Shown: positions 53,878-63,757, counted from the first letter of the stretch. The stretch: 64,000 nucleotides of DNA from Roseateles sp. (GCA_019234295.1 JAFALK010000045.1:25417-89416); one strand, 5' to 3'. Notes: a model not told the origin generated them from the letters alone. A program made the numbers and translations.

Positions 53878-55124
53878 CCGGCGAACTGTAGCCCGTCCAG
53901 TGGCAGGGGGCTCGCGTGCCCGCTGATCAATTCGGCCACGATGTCCGCGGCCCCGAAGGAGAAGGTGAACCCCAGGGCACCGTGACCGACGTTGAGCCAC
54001 AGGCCTTCGAAGGGTGTGGCGCCGAGCATGGGCGCGCCGGTCGGCGTGGCCGGGCGCAGGCCGGTCCAGATGCTGGCGTGATCGTAGTCCGCCGCCTGGG
54101 GGAAGGTGTCGCGCACCGCGCGCTTGAGCGAATCCACGCGCTTGGGATCCAGACGCAGGTCCTCGCCCACCAAGTCGACCATGGCGGCCACGCGCAACTG
54201 GCTGCCGATGCGTGCGTAGAGGATCTTGCGCTCGAAGTCGGTCACGCTGACCTCGGGCGGGCGGTGCTGCGCCTCGATGGGTGCGGTGAGGCTGTATCCC
54301 TTGAGCGGGTACAGCGGCAGGCTCAGGCCCAGATCGCGCGCCAGGTCGCGACTTTGCAGGCCGGCGGCGATCACGAAGCCGTCTGCATCGAGCTCGCCCT
54401 CGCTGGTCTTGAGCGCCACCACGCGCCGGCCTGCGCGGCGCAAGCCCTGGACGCTGGCCCGGTGAATGCCTTGGAAGCTCGCATGCTCGCGCAGTCGGGC
54501 CGCGAGTTGTCGGCAGACCTCGTAGCAGTCGGCCACGGCCTCACCCTCGGTGAAGATGCCGCCGGCGAAGAGCACGTCGTTGTCCTTCAGCGAGGGCTCG
54601 ACGGCCACGCATTCGTCGTGCGAGAGTGCCCGCTCGGGGCCCTTCGGGCCTGCCTTCAGGCGCCGCGCCACACGCTCGAACTCGGCCGGCTTGCGGTAGA
54701 CCACGAGCTTGCCCGGAGCGCGCAAAGCGATCTCGCCGAGCCGGGCCTCGCGATGCAATCTGGCGAAGGCCGTCTGGCTGTGCGCGCCCAGCGCAAGCAG
54801 CCGGGCCGTGGTGCGCCGATTGACGGGTCCGCTGCACGCGCGCAGGAAGGACAGCATCCAGGACCATTGGCTCCAGCTTGCCTCGGGCTTGAAGCGTAGC
54901 GGGCCGTCGGGATCGAGGAGCCAGCGCAGGGCCTTGATGGGCACACCGGCATCTGCCAGGGGCGAAACATAGCGGTAGCTCAGCTGGCCGCCATTGGCAT
55001 GGCTGGCACCCATGCCAACCTCGGCCTCGCGCTCGACCACGGTGACCTTGTGGCCGCGCTCCAAGAGCGCCCAGGCGGTCGTCAAGCCGACGATGCCGCC
55101 GCCAATCACCACAATGTGCTTCAT
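53874..55124 (-). CDS. dadA: D-amino acid dehydrogenase, small subunit DadA
   Basis: A 416-residue FAD protein of the DAO family that oxidatively deaminates D-Ala and other D-amino acids to keto acids, passing electrons to the respiratory chain. VIGGGIVGLTTAWALLERG is the FAD site; GASHANGGQLSYRYVSPLA and LPLYPLKGYSLT are DadA signatures. First gene of the operon with the serine hydrolase and ldcA, each overlapping the next. A 16-bp element identical to that before the AmpG operon is 84 bases upstream. The racemase alr is 5.5 kb away. Confidence 0.96.
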   Translation of the reverse strand: MKHIVVIGGGIVGLTTAWALLERGHKVTVVEREAEVGMGASHANGGQLSYRYVSPLADAGVPIKALRWLLDPDGPLRFKPEASWSQWSWMLSFLRACSGPVNRRTTARLLALGAHSQTAFARLHREARLGEIALRAPGKLVVYRKPAEFERVARRLKAGPKGPERALSHDECVAVEPSLKDNDVLFAGGIFTEGEAVADCYEVCRQLAARLREHASFQGIHRASVQGLRRAGRRVVALKTSEGELDADGFVIAAGLQSRDLARDLGLSLPLYPLKGYSLTAPIEAQHRPPEVSVTDFERKILYARIGSQLRVAAMVDLVGEDLRLDPKRVDSLKRAVRDTFPQAADYDHASIWTGLRPATPTGAPMLGATPFEGLWLNVGHGALGFTFSFGAADIVAELISGHASPLPLDGLQFAG

Positions 55125-55208
55125 CCAGTCCCTGTCAGGCTTCCCTTATCGTCTGCGGCAGCGTAAGGACAAGGGCGCGTACGGGCCAATGAAAGCGCGA
55201 GCGCCGCC

Positions 55209-55224
55209 CATAACCGGCGGTAAT
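55209..55224 (-). promoter_or_regulatory. 16-bp element upstream of dadA (regulon site 2)
   Basis: In gene orientation ATTACCGCCGGTTATG, exactly the element before the AmpG operon, with the next two bases (GG) also shared. It lies between the 3' end of the aminotransferase gene and dadA, so its only sensible target is dadA. Confidence 0.65.
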
Positions 55225-55235
55225 TTTTCGGGGGC

Positions 55236-56420
55236 TTACATCACCTTGGCGAAGGCTTCGGCCGTGGCCTCCACATTGCGGGTGTTGAGACCGGCCACGC
55301 ACATGCGGCCCGAGCGGATCAGGTAGACGCCGAACTCCTCGCGCAGCCGGTCAACCTGTTCGGGCTTCATGCCGGTGTAGCTGAACATGCCGCGCTGGGT
55401 CAGGAAGTAGGCAAGGTCTCTGCCCGGCAGACGGGCCGAAAGCACCTCGTGCAGGCTCTTGCGCATGGCCTGGATGCGGGTGCGCATCTCGATCACCTCA
55501 GCCTCCCAGCGCGCGCGCAGGGCCGGATCGGTGAGCACCTTGGCGACGATCTGGCCGCCGTGGGCCGGCGGGTTGGAGTAGTTGCGCCGGATCGTCGCCT
55601 TCAACTGGCCCAGCACATGCGCGGCCTGGGTGGCGTCGGGGCAGACGACCGAAAGCGCGCCGCAGCGTTCGCCATACAGGCTCATGTTCTTGGAGAAGCT
55701 GTTGGCCACGAAGAAGGACAGCCCGGCGGCGGCCATGGCGCGCACCGAGTAGGCGTCCTCCACGAGGCCGTCGCCATAGCCCTGGTAGGCCATGTCGAGG
55801 AAGGGAAGCAGCTCACGCTCGCGAAGGACTGGGATCAGCGCATCCCACTGCGCCTTCGTCAGGTCTACGCCCGTGGGGTTGTGGCAGCAAGCGTGCAGCA
55901 GGACCACGCTGCGGGCGGGCAGGCCCTTGAACGCCTCCAGCATGGCGTCGAAGCGCAGGCCACCCGTGGCCGGGTCGTAGTAGGGGTAGCTGAGGACGGT
56001 GAGGCCCGAGCCCTCGAAGACGGCCTTGTGGTTGTCCCAGGTCGGGTCGGAGACGAAGAGCTTGGAGTCCGGGAAGTAGCGCTTGATGAAGTCCGCCCCC
56101 ACCTTCAGGCCGCCCGAAGAGCCCACGGCCTGGATGGTCACGGTGCGGTCGGCCGCCGCGTGGCCCGCGCCAAAGAGCAGATCTTGCACCGCAGCGCGGA
56201 AGTTGGCGGCGCCCTCCATGGGCAGGTAGGGCCGGGCGCCGGCGCTGTTCACCACCGCGAGCTCGGCCTCGCGCACCGAGGCCAGCATGGGGATGCGACC
56301 TTCGTCGTCGAAATAGATGCCGATGGACAGATTGATCTTGGCCGTGCGCGGGTCCTTCTGGAAGGCCTCGTTGAGACTCAGGATGGGATCGCCTGCATAG
56401 GCGTCGACGTGTTGGAACAT
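55236..56420 (-). CDS. tyrB: Aromatic amino acid / aspartate aminotransferase
   Basis: A 394-residue class I PLP transaminase of the AspC/TyrB subgroup. [49 protein letters not shown] with the PLP Lys, and the C-terminal RMCVAGLN with the carboxylate-binding Arg are visible. It interconverts aromatic amino acids or aspartate with keto acids. Upstream DUF2332 gene ends 28 bases away; dadA begins 111 bases downstream behind its own control element. Confidence 0.94.
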   Translation of the reverse strand: MFQHVDAYAGDPILSLNEAFQKDPRTAKINLSIGIYFDDEGRIPMLASVREAELAVVNSAGARPYLPMEGAANFRAAVQDLLFGAGHAAADRTVTIQAVGSSGGLKVGADFIKRYFPDSKLFVSDPTWDNHKAVFEGSGLTVLSYPYYDPATGGLRFDAMLEAFKGLPARSVVLLHACCHNPTGVDLTKAQWDALIPVLRERELLPFLDMAYQGYGDGLVEDAYSVRAMAAAGLSFFVANSFSKNMSLYGERCGALSVVCPDATQAAHVLGQLKATIRRNYSNPPAHGGQIVAKVLTDPALRARWEAEVIEMRTRIQAMRKSLHEVLSARLPGRDLAYFLTQRGMFSYTGMKPEQVDRLREEFGVYLIRSGRMCVAGLNTRNVEATAEAFAKVM

Positions 56421-56448
56421 GCTCGGAACTCCAATGGGGATGCGGGGA

Positions 56449-57504
56449 TTATTTCAGCCATTCGAGCCAGCGCCCGTGGCCATGGGACCAGGCGAGCGCG
56501 TGCACGCCCTCGCGCGACTGCAGGGTCCAAAGCGTGGGCGTTTGGGGGTCGGGCACGGTGCACGCAGGTGGGGGTGCGAGCCCAGCCGGCGCCAGCTCGA
56601 TCACCTCGGCGCTGATTTCGATGAGACCCCGCTCATGCACCATGGCAGCCACGCGCTCGCGGTGGCGCCTGAAATCGGCAGCGCAGAGGTAGGCCAGCAC
56701 CCAGCTGTTGAACAGCACGGGCTGGGCGCCGCCGGGCAGTGCGTCGAGCCAGGCCGCCAGCACCGAGAGACCGTCCTGGGCCTGGCGCACGCGGTCGCCG
56801 CTGGCGCGCGCCAGGGCCACCGCAGCCTGCAGGCGTGCGGCGCGCTCCAGATCGTGCGGCCACAGGCAGGCGCGCAGCCAGTTCACGGCCTCCTCGTCGT
56901 CCACATCCACGGGCTTGGGGTCCACGCCGAGACGCTGGACGATGCGCCAGGGCGTGGCCGGAGGCGGTGCCGCGCCATGCCAGCGCGAATGCACGACGGG
57001 ACCTTGCGCGGCGCCGAGCTGCAGGCTGCCATAGTCGAAGCAGTAGCGATCCACGCCCAGGTTGAGCCCGGCGCTCGATCCGAAGTCGAACAGGGCCAGC
57101 TCGGTCTTGCCGCTGAGTCTGGCCACCTCGGTCAGCGCCGGCCAGAGCACGGCACAGCGGCCGATTTCGTTCGTCTGGGTGCTGCGCCGGGCCAGGATGT
57201 CGGCGATGCGCGACTGATGCGCCTGGACGAAGCCGCTGAGCAGCGGGGCCAGGCTGGCGTCGGGCCGCCGGGTGCCGCCCACGCTCGGGTAGTAGTCCCG
57301 CAGTCCCTGGCCGCTACCGGTCAGCACGCGCTCGTGCAGAGCCGCCAGCAGCAGATTGGGCCGCGCCTGCGTGGTCGGCGTGTGGCGCATCAGGCCGAGC
57401 AGGGCGGGGGCCTCGGCGATGGCGTGGCACAGGGCGACGTAGAGCGGATCCTCGGTGCACTCCTGGTCCGCGAAGCGGCGGAACTGTTCGGCGAGATCGT
57501 TCAT
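56449..57504 (-). CDS. DUF2332-family protein
   Basis: A 351-residue protein of the DUF2332 family: [36 protein letters not shown] and the [19 protein letters not shown] segment, which resembles a SAM/nucleotide-type loop, are conserved in that family. The function is unknown. It precedes tyrB by 28 bases and may be cotranscribed with it. The ATG at 57504 fits the family start. Confidence 0.85.
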   Translation of the reverse strand: MNDLAEQFRRFADQECTEDPLYVALCHAIAEAPALLGLMRHTPTTQARPNLLLAALHERVLTGSGQGLRDYYPSVGGTRRPDASLAPLLSGFVQAHQSRIADILARRSTQTNEIGRCAVLWPALTEVARLSGKTELALFDFGSSAGLNLGVDRYCFDYGSLQLGAAQGPVVHSRWHGAAPPPATPWRIVQRLGVDPKPVDVDDEEAVNWLRACLWPHDLERAARLQAAVALARASGDRVRQAQDGLSVLAAWLDALPGGAQPVLFNSWVLAYLCAADFRRHRERVAAMVHERGLIEISAEVIELAPAGLAPPPACTVPDPQTPTLWTLQSREGVHALAWSHGHGRWLEWLK

Positions 57505-57537
57505 GGCCGGCAGGGTAGACGAGCACCGGCCGCCGCG

Positions 57538-57556
57538 GGATGCCGATTCGGCATCC
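57538..57556. terminator. Hairpin between gpx and the DUF2332 gene
   Basis: GGATGCCG-ATT-CGGCATCC is a perfect 8-bp stem 20 bases after the gpx stop on the minus strand. No T tract follows, so it is at most a weak terminator. Confidence 0.4.
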
Positions 57557-57575
57557 GGTGATTCGGGCGCTGGGT

Positions 57576-58070
57576 TCAGACCGCCAGGGCGGCCTCAATG
57601 TCGGCGCGCAGCTTTTCCGGCGCGTCCAGGGGGGCGTAGCGCTTGAGCACCTGTCCGTCGCGGCCGATCAAAAATTTGGTGAAGTTCCACTTGATCGCCT
57701 CGGTACCGAGCACCCCGCGCTTCTCGCCCTTGAGCCATTGCCACAGCGGGTCGGCATCGCTGCCGTTGACCTTGATCTTGGCCATCATCGGGAAGCTCAC
57801 GCCATAGTTCAGCTGACAGAACGACTGGATCTCCTCGTTTGTGCCCGGGTCCTGTCCGCCGAACTCGTTGGACGGGAAGCCGATCACGACCAGGCCACGG
57901 GCCGAATAGTCCTTCCAGAGCTGCTCGAGCCCGGCGAACTGGGGCGTGAAGCCGCAGGCGCTGGCGGTGTTCACGATCAGCAGCACCTTGCCCGCCTGGG
58001 TGGACAGGTCGACCGGCTGCCCGGCGATCGACGTCGCCCGGAAATCGAAGGCACTCTTGGCTTGGCTCAC
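57576..58070 (-). CDS. Glutathione peroxidase-family thiol peroxidase
   Basis: A 164-residue peroxidase: VNTASACGFTPQFAGLEQLW with the peroxidatic Cys, GFPSNEFGGQDPGTNEEIQSFC with the catalytic Gln and a second Cys that could act as resolving residue, and IKWNFTKFLIGRDG with the catalytic Trp-Asn. Such bacterial enzymes usually use thioredoxin or glutathione to reduce organic peroxides. The start is GTG at 58070, five bases after GGGAG; longer frames lack a ribosome site. Confidence 0.95.
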   Translation of the reverse strand: MSQAKSAFDFRATSIAGQPVDLSTQAGKVLLIVNTASACGFTPQFAGLEQLWKDYSARGLVVIGFPSNEFGGQDPGTNEEIQSFCQLNYGVSFPMMAKIKVNGSDADPLWQWLKGEKRGVLGTEAIKWNFTKFLIGRDGQVLKRYAPLDAPEKLRADIEAALAV

Positions 58071-58216
58071 GGCATCTCCCTCGCGGTGGCGGTCCCGCAT
58101 TATGTTGCGGATGTGTCGCAGCTTAGCGGCTCTTCGGTTGGCTACAACCGGGCAATATGCGCTACGCTCGCGCACCAAACGCGCCCCTGGCGCAGCAACT
58201 GCCCCCGGGAGAGTCT

Positions 58217-59158
58217 GTGCATCACTTGGTCACCTTCACCCCAGCCGATCTGCAGTCAGGCCGTGCGGCCGCACTGGCCGATCCCGAGGCGTTTCGCTGG
58301 CGCTTGCTGGCTCAGGGCGACTCTTGGTTCGCTGCGGGGGAAGATCTGGCCCATGGCAGCCTCTTGTCTGAGCTGGTCTTCGAGGCACCGGCCGCGGCCG
58401 TCAACTGTGCCGTGGGCGGCGAGGCGCAGCGCCATATGGTCGACCTGGAGTCGGCCCCTGACTTCGTACGCCTCCTGACCGGCGCCGATGCCCCGGTCTG
58501 GGACGGCATCTTGCTCTCCTGCGGCGGCAACGACCTGATCGCCGCCGCGTCCACCGCCGCCCAGCGCCCGGACGGCACTGAAGTGCCCCTGAAACTGCGC
58601 CTGCTGCGCCGCCAGACCGAATGGGGCGCTCCCTCGGCCGGGGTGGCGCGCTACTTCTCCGAAGAGGGCTGGGCCACCTATGCCGAGTACCTGCGCGCCA
58701 ATGTGCGCCACCTGCTGAGCCTGCGCGACCAAGGTCCCTCGGCCGGCAAGCCCGTGTTCATGCATTGCTATGCCGTGCCCATGCCGCGCCCGGCCGGCGC
58801 CGAATCCGGTGCGCCCGTCTTGGGCAGCCGGGGCCCCTGGCTCTATCCGGCGGTGAAGGCCTACGCCCTGCCGCAGGCGGACTGGGCCGCGATCAGCCGG
58901 CTGATGGTCTTCCGTCTGGCTCAGGCGCTCAAGGCCATGGCCGCCGACCAGGCGAATTTCCCGGGCCTGCAGGTCTTCGATTCCACCCTCGTGCCGCTGG
59001 CCCTGGCCAACCCGGCCTCGGTCGGCTCCAGCGGCGACTGGCACAACGAGATCCAGCTCAACCACAGCGGCAGCTTCAAGATCGCGCGGGCGTGGTCGGA
59101 GCACATCCGCACGGTGTTCAATCCCCCGCCAGTGACGAGCGGCCGCAAGTCCCGCTGA
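58217..59158 (+). CDS. SGNH/GDSL-type hydrolase
   Basis: A 313-residue hydrolase. LLAQGDSWFA is block I with the nucleophilic Ser, ILLSCGGNDLI is block III with the oxyanion Asn, and DWHNEIQLNHSG supplies the catalytic Asp-His pair. No signal peptide is evident, so it is likely cytoplasmic, and the ester substrate is unknown. I prefer the GTG at 58217, which has GGGAG five bases before it; an ATG at 58157 is in frame but lacks a ribosome site and would overlap the gpx promoter region. Confidence 0.8.
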   Translation: MHHLVTFTPADLQSGRAAALADPEAFRWRLLAQGDSWFAAGEDLAHGSLLSELVFEAPAAAVNCAVGGEAQRHMVDLESAPDFVRLLTGADAPVWDGILLSCGGNDLIAAASTAAQRPDGTEVPLKLRLLRRQTEWGAPSAGVARYFSEEGWATYAEYLRANVRHLLSLRDQGPSAGKPVFMHCYAVPMPRPAGAESGAPVLGSRGPWLYPAVKAYALPQADWAAISRLMVFRLAQALKAMAADQANFPGLQVFDSTLVPLALANPASVGSSGDWHNEIQLNHSGSFKIARAWSEHIRTVFNPPPVTSGRKSR

Positions 59159-59294
59159 ACTGGGGATGCGGAGCCAAGTCGTCCGTCGGCCCGCTCCCGA
59201 GGACGGCTTGAGCTGATGTCATGTCTGGCCGATCCGGACATGATCGGGGTCCCTTCTGCGAACCGACCCAAGTACTCCTTGGGCGAGGGGCCTT

Positions 59295-60578
59295 CTAGTG
59301 TCCGCCGCAGTCGTCGCGGGCGGTGAGAAGAAGCCGCTCGATCTCTTCGGGGTACTTGCGGCAGTTGCTCTCGTGCCAGCGCATGACCGCCCACATGGTG
59401 GTGGCCACCAGCAGGCCGAAGAGCGTGATGGCCGTGAAGGCGGACAAGCCGATACGGGTCATGCCCACGTAGAGCGCGCCCAGGCCCAGAATGCTGGCCT
59501 GCTCGTTGAAATTTTGTACGGCGATCGAACGGCCCGAGCCCATGAGGTTGGCGCCGCGGTGCTGGAGCAGCGCGTTCATGGGCACGACGAGATAGCCGCA
59601 GACCAGGCCCATGATCATCAGGTACGGCATGGCCAGGCGAATGTCGTGCACGGCGACCATGCCGATGAGCATCAGGCCCATGACGATGCCCAGGGGGATC
59701 AGCCTGGTGGCGCGATCCAGGCGCGAAAGGAAGGAAGCCGCCACCGCACCCAGCGCCGTGCCCAGAGCCACCACACCGCCGAGGTTGGAGGCCTGAGTCG
59801 TGTTGTAGGCCAGGGCCGCCGCTGCCCAGGGGAAGAGGATGATGCGCAGATTGCCCGAGGCGCCCCAGAACAGCGTGGTCGTGCCCAGCGAAATCTGGCC
59901 CAGCTTGTCGGCCCACAGGCGCGAGTTGCAGGCCGCGAAGTCGCGCACCAGGGCGAAGGGGCCGTGCGCGGCCGGCTGCAGCGGCACGCTGGTGCGCGGG
60001 ATGTACAGGTTGAATCCGGCGGCGATGACGTAGAGGAAGACGATGGCCGCGACTGCCGCCTCGGGTGGGGTGTCGATGCCCGTGTCGATGTAGGGAATGT
60101 CGATGGCCAGCAGCTTGGCCGACAGGTGCGGGCCCACCAGCTGGCCGCCCAGCACGATGCCCAGAATGATGGAGGCGATGGTCAGGCCCTCGATCCAGCC
60201 ATTGGCCTTGACCAGTTGCGAGGGTGGCAGCAACTCGGTCAGGATGCCGTACTTGGCCGGCGAGTAGGCCGCCGCGCCCAGGCCGACGATGGCGTAGGAA
60301 AGCAGCGGATGCGCGCCGAACAGCATCATCAGGCAGCCGATCACCTTGATGAGGTTCGAATAGAACATCACCTTGCCCTTGGGCACCGCGTCGGCGAATG
60401 CGCCCAGGAAGGGGGCCAGCACGACGTAGAAGAGCGCGAACATGGGCCCCAGGGCCGGGATCTGCCAGGCAGGCGCCTGATTGCTTTTGAGCAACTCGAC
60501 GGCCGCGACGAGCAAGGCCTGATCTGCCAGCGAGCTGAAGAACTGCGCTGACATGATGGTATAGAAACCTTTTTTCAC
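59295..60578 (-). CDS. lplT: Lysophospholipid transporter LplT
   Basis: A 427-residue MFS protein of the LplT branch: FYTIMSAQFFSSLADQALLVAAVELL, FVGAFADAVPKGKVM-like early loop, AYSPAKYGILTELLPPSQLVKANGWIEG. It flips lysophosphatidylethanolamine inward for re-acylation. The start is GTG at 60578. The partner acyltransferase Aas is not adjacent, but an LplT-PlsC fusion is encoded at 515-2407, so the organism has two LplT domains. Divergent from alr. Confidence 0.93.
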   Translation of the reverse strand: MKKGFYTIMSAQFFSSLADQALLVAAVELLKSNQAPAWQIPALGPMFALFYVVLAPFLGAFADAVPKGKVMFYSNLIKVIGCLMMLFGAHPLLSYAIVGLGAAAYSPAKYGILTELLPPSQLVKANGWIEGLTIASIILGIVLGGQLVGPHLSAKLLAIDIPYIDTGIDTPPEAAVAAIVFLYVIAAGFNLYIPRTSVPLQPAAHGPFALVRDFAACNSRLWADKLGQISLGTTTLFWGASGNLRIILFPWAAAALAYNTTQASNLGGVVALGTALGAVAASFLSRLDRATRLIPLGIVMGLMLIGMVAVHDIRLAMPYLMIMGLVCGYLVVPMNALLQHRGANLMGSGRSIAVQNFNEQASILGLGALYVGMTRIGLSAFTAITLFGLLVATTMWAVMRWHESNCRKYPEEIERLLLTARDDCGGH

Positions 60579-60668
60579 TCGTCTCTCGTGGTAACCGGGA
60601 AGCCGCCGGGTTTATAGCACGGGGGCTTGAGAGGGCTGCAGGGCCGCAAGCTGGCAGACAATGCCGCC

Positions 60669-61775
60669 ATGCCCCGCCCCATCGAAGCCCTGATCCATCA
60701 ACCTGCCCTGGCCCACAATTTGGCGAGGGCCCGCAAGGCCGCCCCCGATGCCCAGGTCTGGGCGGTCATCAAGGCCAATGCCTACGGGCACGGCATCGAA
60801 AACGCCTATCCGGGGCTGCGCGCCGCAGACGGCTTCGCCATGATCGATCTGGATGAGGCTGTGCGCCTGCGCGCGCTCGACTGGCGCGGCCCCATCTTGC
60901 TGCTGGAGGGCTGCTTCGAGACCCGCGACCTGGAGCTGTGTTCGCGCCTCAGGCTCTGGCACGCCGTGCACTGCGAGGAGCAGATCGACTGGCTGGCCGT
61001 GCACAAGACCCACGAGCCGCACCGCGTCTTCCTCAAGCTCAACAGCGGCATGAACCGGCTCGGCTTTACGCCCACCGCCTTTCGCGCGGCCTGGACGCGG
61101 CTGAACGCCCTGCCGCAGGTGGACGAAATCTCGCTGATGACGCACTTCTCCGATGCTGACGCCCAGCGCTTCGGCGCCGACGGCATTGCCCACCAACTGG
61201 CGGCCTTCGAGACCGCCACGCGCGACCTTCCCGGTGAGCGCTCGGTCTGCAACAGCGCCGCGACGCTGCGCCACGCCGCGCGCGCCGGCGGCGACTGGGT
61301 GCGCGCCGGCATCATGTGCTACGGAGGCGTGCCCGACTATCCAGAACATGACGCCGCGCACTGGGATCTTCAACCCGCTATGACTCTGCGCTCCCGCCTG
61401 ATCGGCATCCAACAGCTGCAGGCCGGCGATACCGTGGGCTACGGCAGCACGTTCCAGGCCGAGGCGCCGCTGCGCGTCGGCATGGTGGCCTGCGGCTATG
61501 CGGACGGCTACCCGCGTCACGCGCCGAGCGGCACGCCTGTGCTCATCAACGGGCGGCGCAGCCGCACCGTTGGCCGCGTGTCCATGGACATGCTGGCCGT
61601 CGACCTGACGGGCTTCCCGGAGGCCGGCGTGGGCACCGAGATCACGCTCTGGGGCCGTGGCCCGCACGGCAGCGTGCTTCCCATCGACGAGGTGGCCCAT
61701 GCGGCCGGCACCATTGGCTACGAGTTGATGTGCGCGCTGGCGCGCCGAGTGCCGGTGAGCGTGGAAAGTGTCTGA
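60669..61775 (+). CDS. alr: Alanine racemase
   Basis: A 368-residue fold type III PLP enzyme that interconverts L- and D-Ala. [13 protein letters not shown] has the PLP Lys, [11 protein letters not shown] the PLP-supporting Arg, and [10 protein letters not shown] the catalytic Tyr of the second active-site half. It supplies D-Ala for wall synthesis, or in catabolic isoforms (DadX) works with DadA, whose gene lies 5.5 kb away in this window. The 3' end overlaps arfB by eight bases. Confidence 0.97.
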   Translation: MPRPIEALIHQPALAHNLARARKAAPDAQVWAVIKANAYGHGIENAYPGLRAADGFAMIDLDEAVRLRALDWRGPILLLEGCFETRDLELCSRLRLWHAVHCEEQIDWLAVHKTHEPHRVFLKLNSGMNRLGFTPTAFRAAWTRLNALPQVDEISLMTHFSDADAQRFGADGIAHQLAAFETATRDLPGERSVCNSAATLRHAARAGGDWVRAGIMCYGGVPDYPEHDAAHWDLQPAMTLRSRLIGIQQLQAGDTVGYGSTFQAEAPLRVGMVACGYADGYPRHAPSGTPVLINGRRSRTVGRVSMDMLAVDLTGFPEAGVGTEITLWGRGPHGSVLPIDEVAHAAGTIGYELMCALARRVPVSVESV

Positions 61776-62169
61776 CTGGACGCCGCCCGAGGACGAACTC
61801 GAGTTCAGCTTCGTCCGCGCCCAAGGCGCCGGCGGCCAGAACGTCAACAAGGTCGCCAGCGCAGCACATCTGCGCTTCGACGTGCGGACCTCCAGCCTGC
61901 CCGAGCCGGTCAAGGAGCGCCTGCTGGCCTTGAACGATCAGCGCATTAACGCCGAAGGCGTGCTCGTCATCAAGGCCCAGGAGCACCGCAGCCAGGAGAT
62001 GAACCGGGCAGCGGCGGTGCAGCGCCTGATCGAGCTGGTGGCCAGTGTGGCCAAGCCGCCGAAGAAGCGCCGGCCGACGAAGCCGACCCTGGCCTCCAAG
62101 CAGCGGCGGCTCACCGGCAAGGCGGTGCGCAGCGGCATCAAGGCCGGGCGCGGCAAGGTCAGCGAGTAG
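61768..62169 (+). CDS. arfB: Alternative ribosome-rescue factor ArfB (YaeJ)
   Basis: A 133-residue class I release-factor-like peptidyl-tRNA hydrolase that frees stalled ribosomes lacking a stop codon. The catalytic GGQ is in [12 protein letters not shown], and the basic C-terminal tail ([17 protein letters not shown] then SGIKAGRGK) is the part that enters the empty mRNA channel. The start is GTG at 61768, inside the end of alr, so translation is coupled. It overlaps the convergent transporter gene by 11 bases. Confidence 0.95.
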   Translation: MSDWTPPEDELEFSFVRAQGAGGQNVNKVASAAHLRFDVRTSSLPEPVKERLLALNDQRINAEGVLVIKAQEHRSQEMNRAAAVQRLIELVASVAKPPKKRRPTKPTLASKQRRLTGKAVRSGIKAGRGKVSE

Positions 62170-63022
62170 CGACCCACAGGCTCGCCAGGCACAGCGACAT
62201 GCCTGCCACCGACAGCATGCTCGGCTGCCAGCCTTCCAGCAGGGCCGAGATCAGCAGCGCGATCACCGGGATCACCACGCTGGTCAGCGCCGCGCCGGCC
62301 GGGCCGCGGGCCTGGGCCAGCTTGAAATACAACACGAAGGCCACGACCGAGCCGAACACGGCCAGGTAGGCCAGGCTCAGCACGTAGCTGGGCGTGAACG
62401 CGAAATGCAGGCCCGCACCGCTGGCGAGCGAGAGCCCCACAAGGAAGAGCGATCCATAGCCCATGCTCCAGGCCAGGATGGGCATCAGCGCAAAGCCGCG
62501 ACCGGTGAGCTTGAGGGTCAGCACATTGCCGATCACGGCGGCGAGCACGGCCGCCAGGCCGATCAGCAGGCCCCAGTGCGCTGTGGGCCGCGCGCCGGTG
62601 GCGGCGATCTCTGGCCAGAAGATCATCACCACGCCGGCCACGCCGCCACAGGCGGCGACGAGGAAGCGCCGGCCCACGCGCCGCCCGAAGAACAGCCAGC
62701 CCGTGAGCGCATTGCCGAAGACCATGAGGCTGAACAGCACCGACACCAGGCCCGAAGGGATGTGCCGCTCGGCCTCGTAGACCGACCAGTAGTTGCCGCC
62801 GTACTGCACGATGCCAGTGGCGAGCATCAGCGCGTGCGCACCGATCGGCATGCGCAGGCTCTGGCCCTGGCGAACCGCCAGCGCGGCCAGGATCAGCGCC
62901 GCCAGCCCGAAGCGCCAGGCCACCGAGTTGAGCACCGGCGCCCCCGAGTCGAGCTGATAGAGGATCACATGCCAGGTGCTGGCCCAGATCAGCGTCGGGC
63001 CCCAGAACAGCCAACGCTTCAT
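62159..63022 (-). CDS. EamA/DMT-superfamily transporter
   Basis: A 287-residue membrane protein with ten hydrophobic segments in two EamA repeats; the first includes LIWASTWHVILYQLDSG and NSVAWRFGLAALILAAL, the second LAYLAVFGSVVAFVLYFKLAQ. Drug/metabolite exporters of this type usually move amino acids or small metabolites. Its start directly follows the stop of the RhtB-type gene, so the two exporters form an operon. Confidence 0.92.
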   Translation of the reverse strand: MKRWLFWGPTLIWASTWHVILYQLDSGAPVLNSVAWRFGLAALILAALAVRQGQSLRMPIGAHALMLATGIVQYGGNYWSVYEAERHIPSGLVSVLFSLMVFGNALTGWLFFGRRVGRRFLVAACGGVAGVVMIFWPEIAATGARPTAHWGLLIGLAAVLAAVIGNVLTLKLTGRGFALMPILAWSMGYGSLFLVGLSLASGAGLHFAFTPSYVLSLAYLAVFGSVVAFVLYFKLAQARGPAGAALTSVVIPVIALLISALLEGWQPSMLSVAGMSLCLASLWVATR

Positions 63023-63649
63023 TCAGGCGGCGTTCTTGAAGCTGGCGAGCAGGGCAGCGGCGCCGATGAACAGCGAGCCGAAGACCCGGTTGAGCGTCTT
63101 CAAGTGCCCCTCGGAGCGCAGGGCCGAGAGCAGGCGCGCGGCCAGCAGGGTGTAGCCGGCCATGACCACGGCATCTGTGAAGGCCAGGGTGGCGGCGATG
63201 GTGGCGTACTGCGGCGCCAGCGCGGCATGCAGGTCCAGGAACTGGGGCACCACGGCCAGGAGGAAGACCGTGCCCTTGGGGTTGACTGCATTGATGCCCC
63301 AGCCGCGCAGCACGAGCTGGCGGCGGGTGGCCGTGCCGCCGTCGCTGCTGGCCACCATGGGCTTGGCCGGCGCGCGCCACTGTTGCAGGCCCAGCCAGGC
63401 GAGATAGGCCACGCCGGCCCACTTGACGGCTGCGAATGCGATGCTGGAGGCCGCGATCAGCGCGCCCAGACCCAGGCTCACGACGACGATCTGTGTGAGG
63501 ATGCCCAGGATCAGCCCCAGGCTGACGAAGTAGCCGCGCCTGAAGCCATAGCTCAGCCCCGAGCTCATGGCAGCGACCGCTCCCGCACCGGGCGAAACGC
63601 TGATCGCCCAGGAGGCGGCGAAGAAGGTGAGCCAGACTGAGAGATGCAT
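63023..63649 (-). CDS. LysE/RhtB-family amino acid exporter
   Basis: A 208-residue transporter, usual length for RhtB. HLSVWLTFFAASWAISVSPGAGAVAAMS is the conserved first helix, followed by GLSYGFRRGYFVSLGLILG and NPKGTVFLLAVVPQF. It exports neutral or basic amino acids. The ATG at 63649 opens the first helix; the longer frame upstream runs through a terminator and is not coding. Adjacent to an EamA exporter, with which it is probably cotranscribed. Confidence 0.92.
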   Translation of the reverse strand: MHLSVWLTFFAASWAISVSPGAGAVAAMSSGLSYGFRRGYFVSLGLILGILTQIVVVSLGLGALIAASSIAFAAVKWAGVAYLAWLGLQQWRAPAKPMVASSDGGTATRRQLVLRGWGINAVNPKGTVFLLAVVPQFLDLHAALAPQYATIAATLAFTDAVVMAGYTLLAARLLSALRSEGHLKTLNRVFGSLFIGAAALLASFKNAA

Positions 63650-63686
63650 CGCAGGGGCCTGAATGAAGCGGACCCCAGCCGGGGCG

Positions 63687-63716
63687 AAAAAAAGGAAGGC
63701 ACCCTGCGCGGGTGCC
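63687..63716 (-). terminator. Intrinsic terminator on the minus strand upstream of the RhtB gene
   Basis: In minus orientation GGCACCC, a five-base loop and GGGTGCC are followed by TTCCTTTTTTT. It would stop transcription entering from the truncated gene at 63809. Confidence 0.85.
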
Positions 63717-63757
63717 TGGGCCTTGATTTTAGCCAAATACCTTGCGGACAAAGACAA

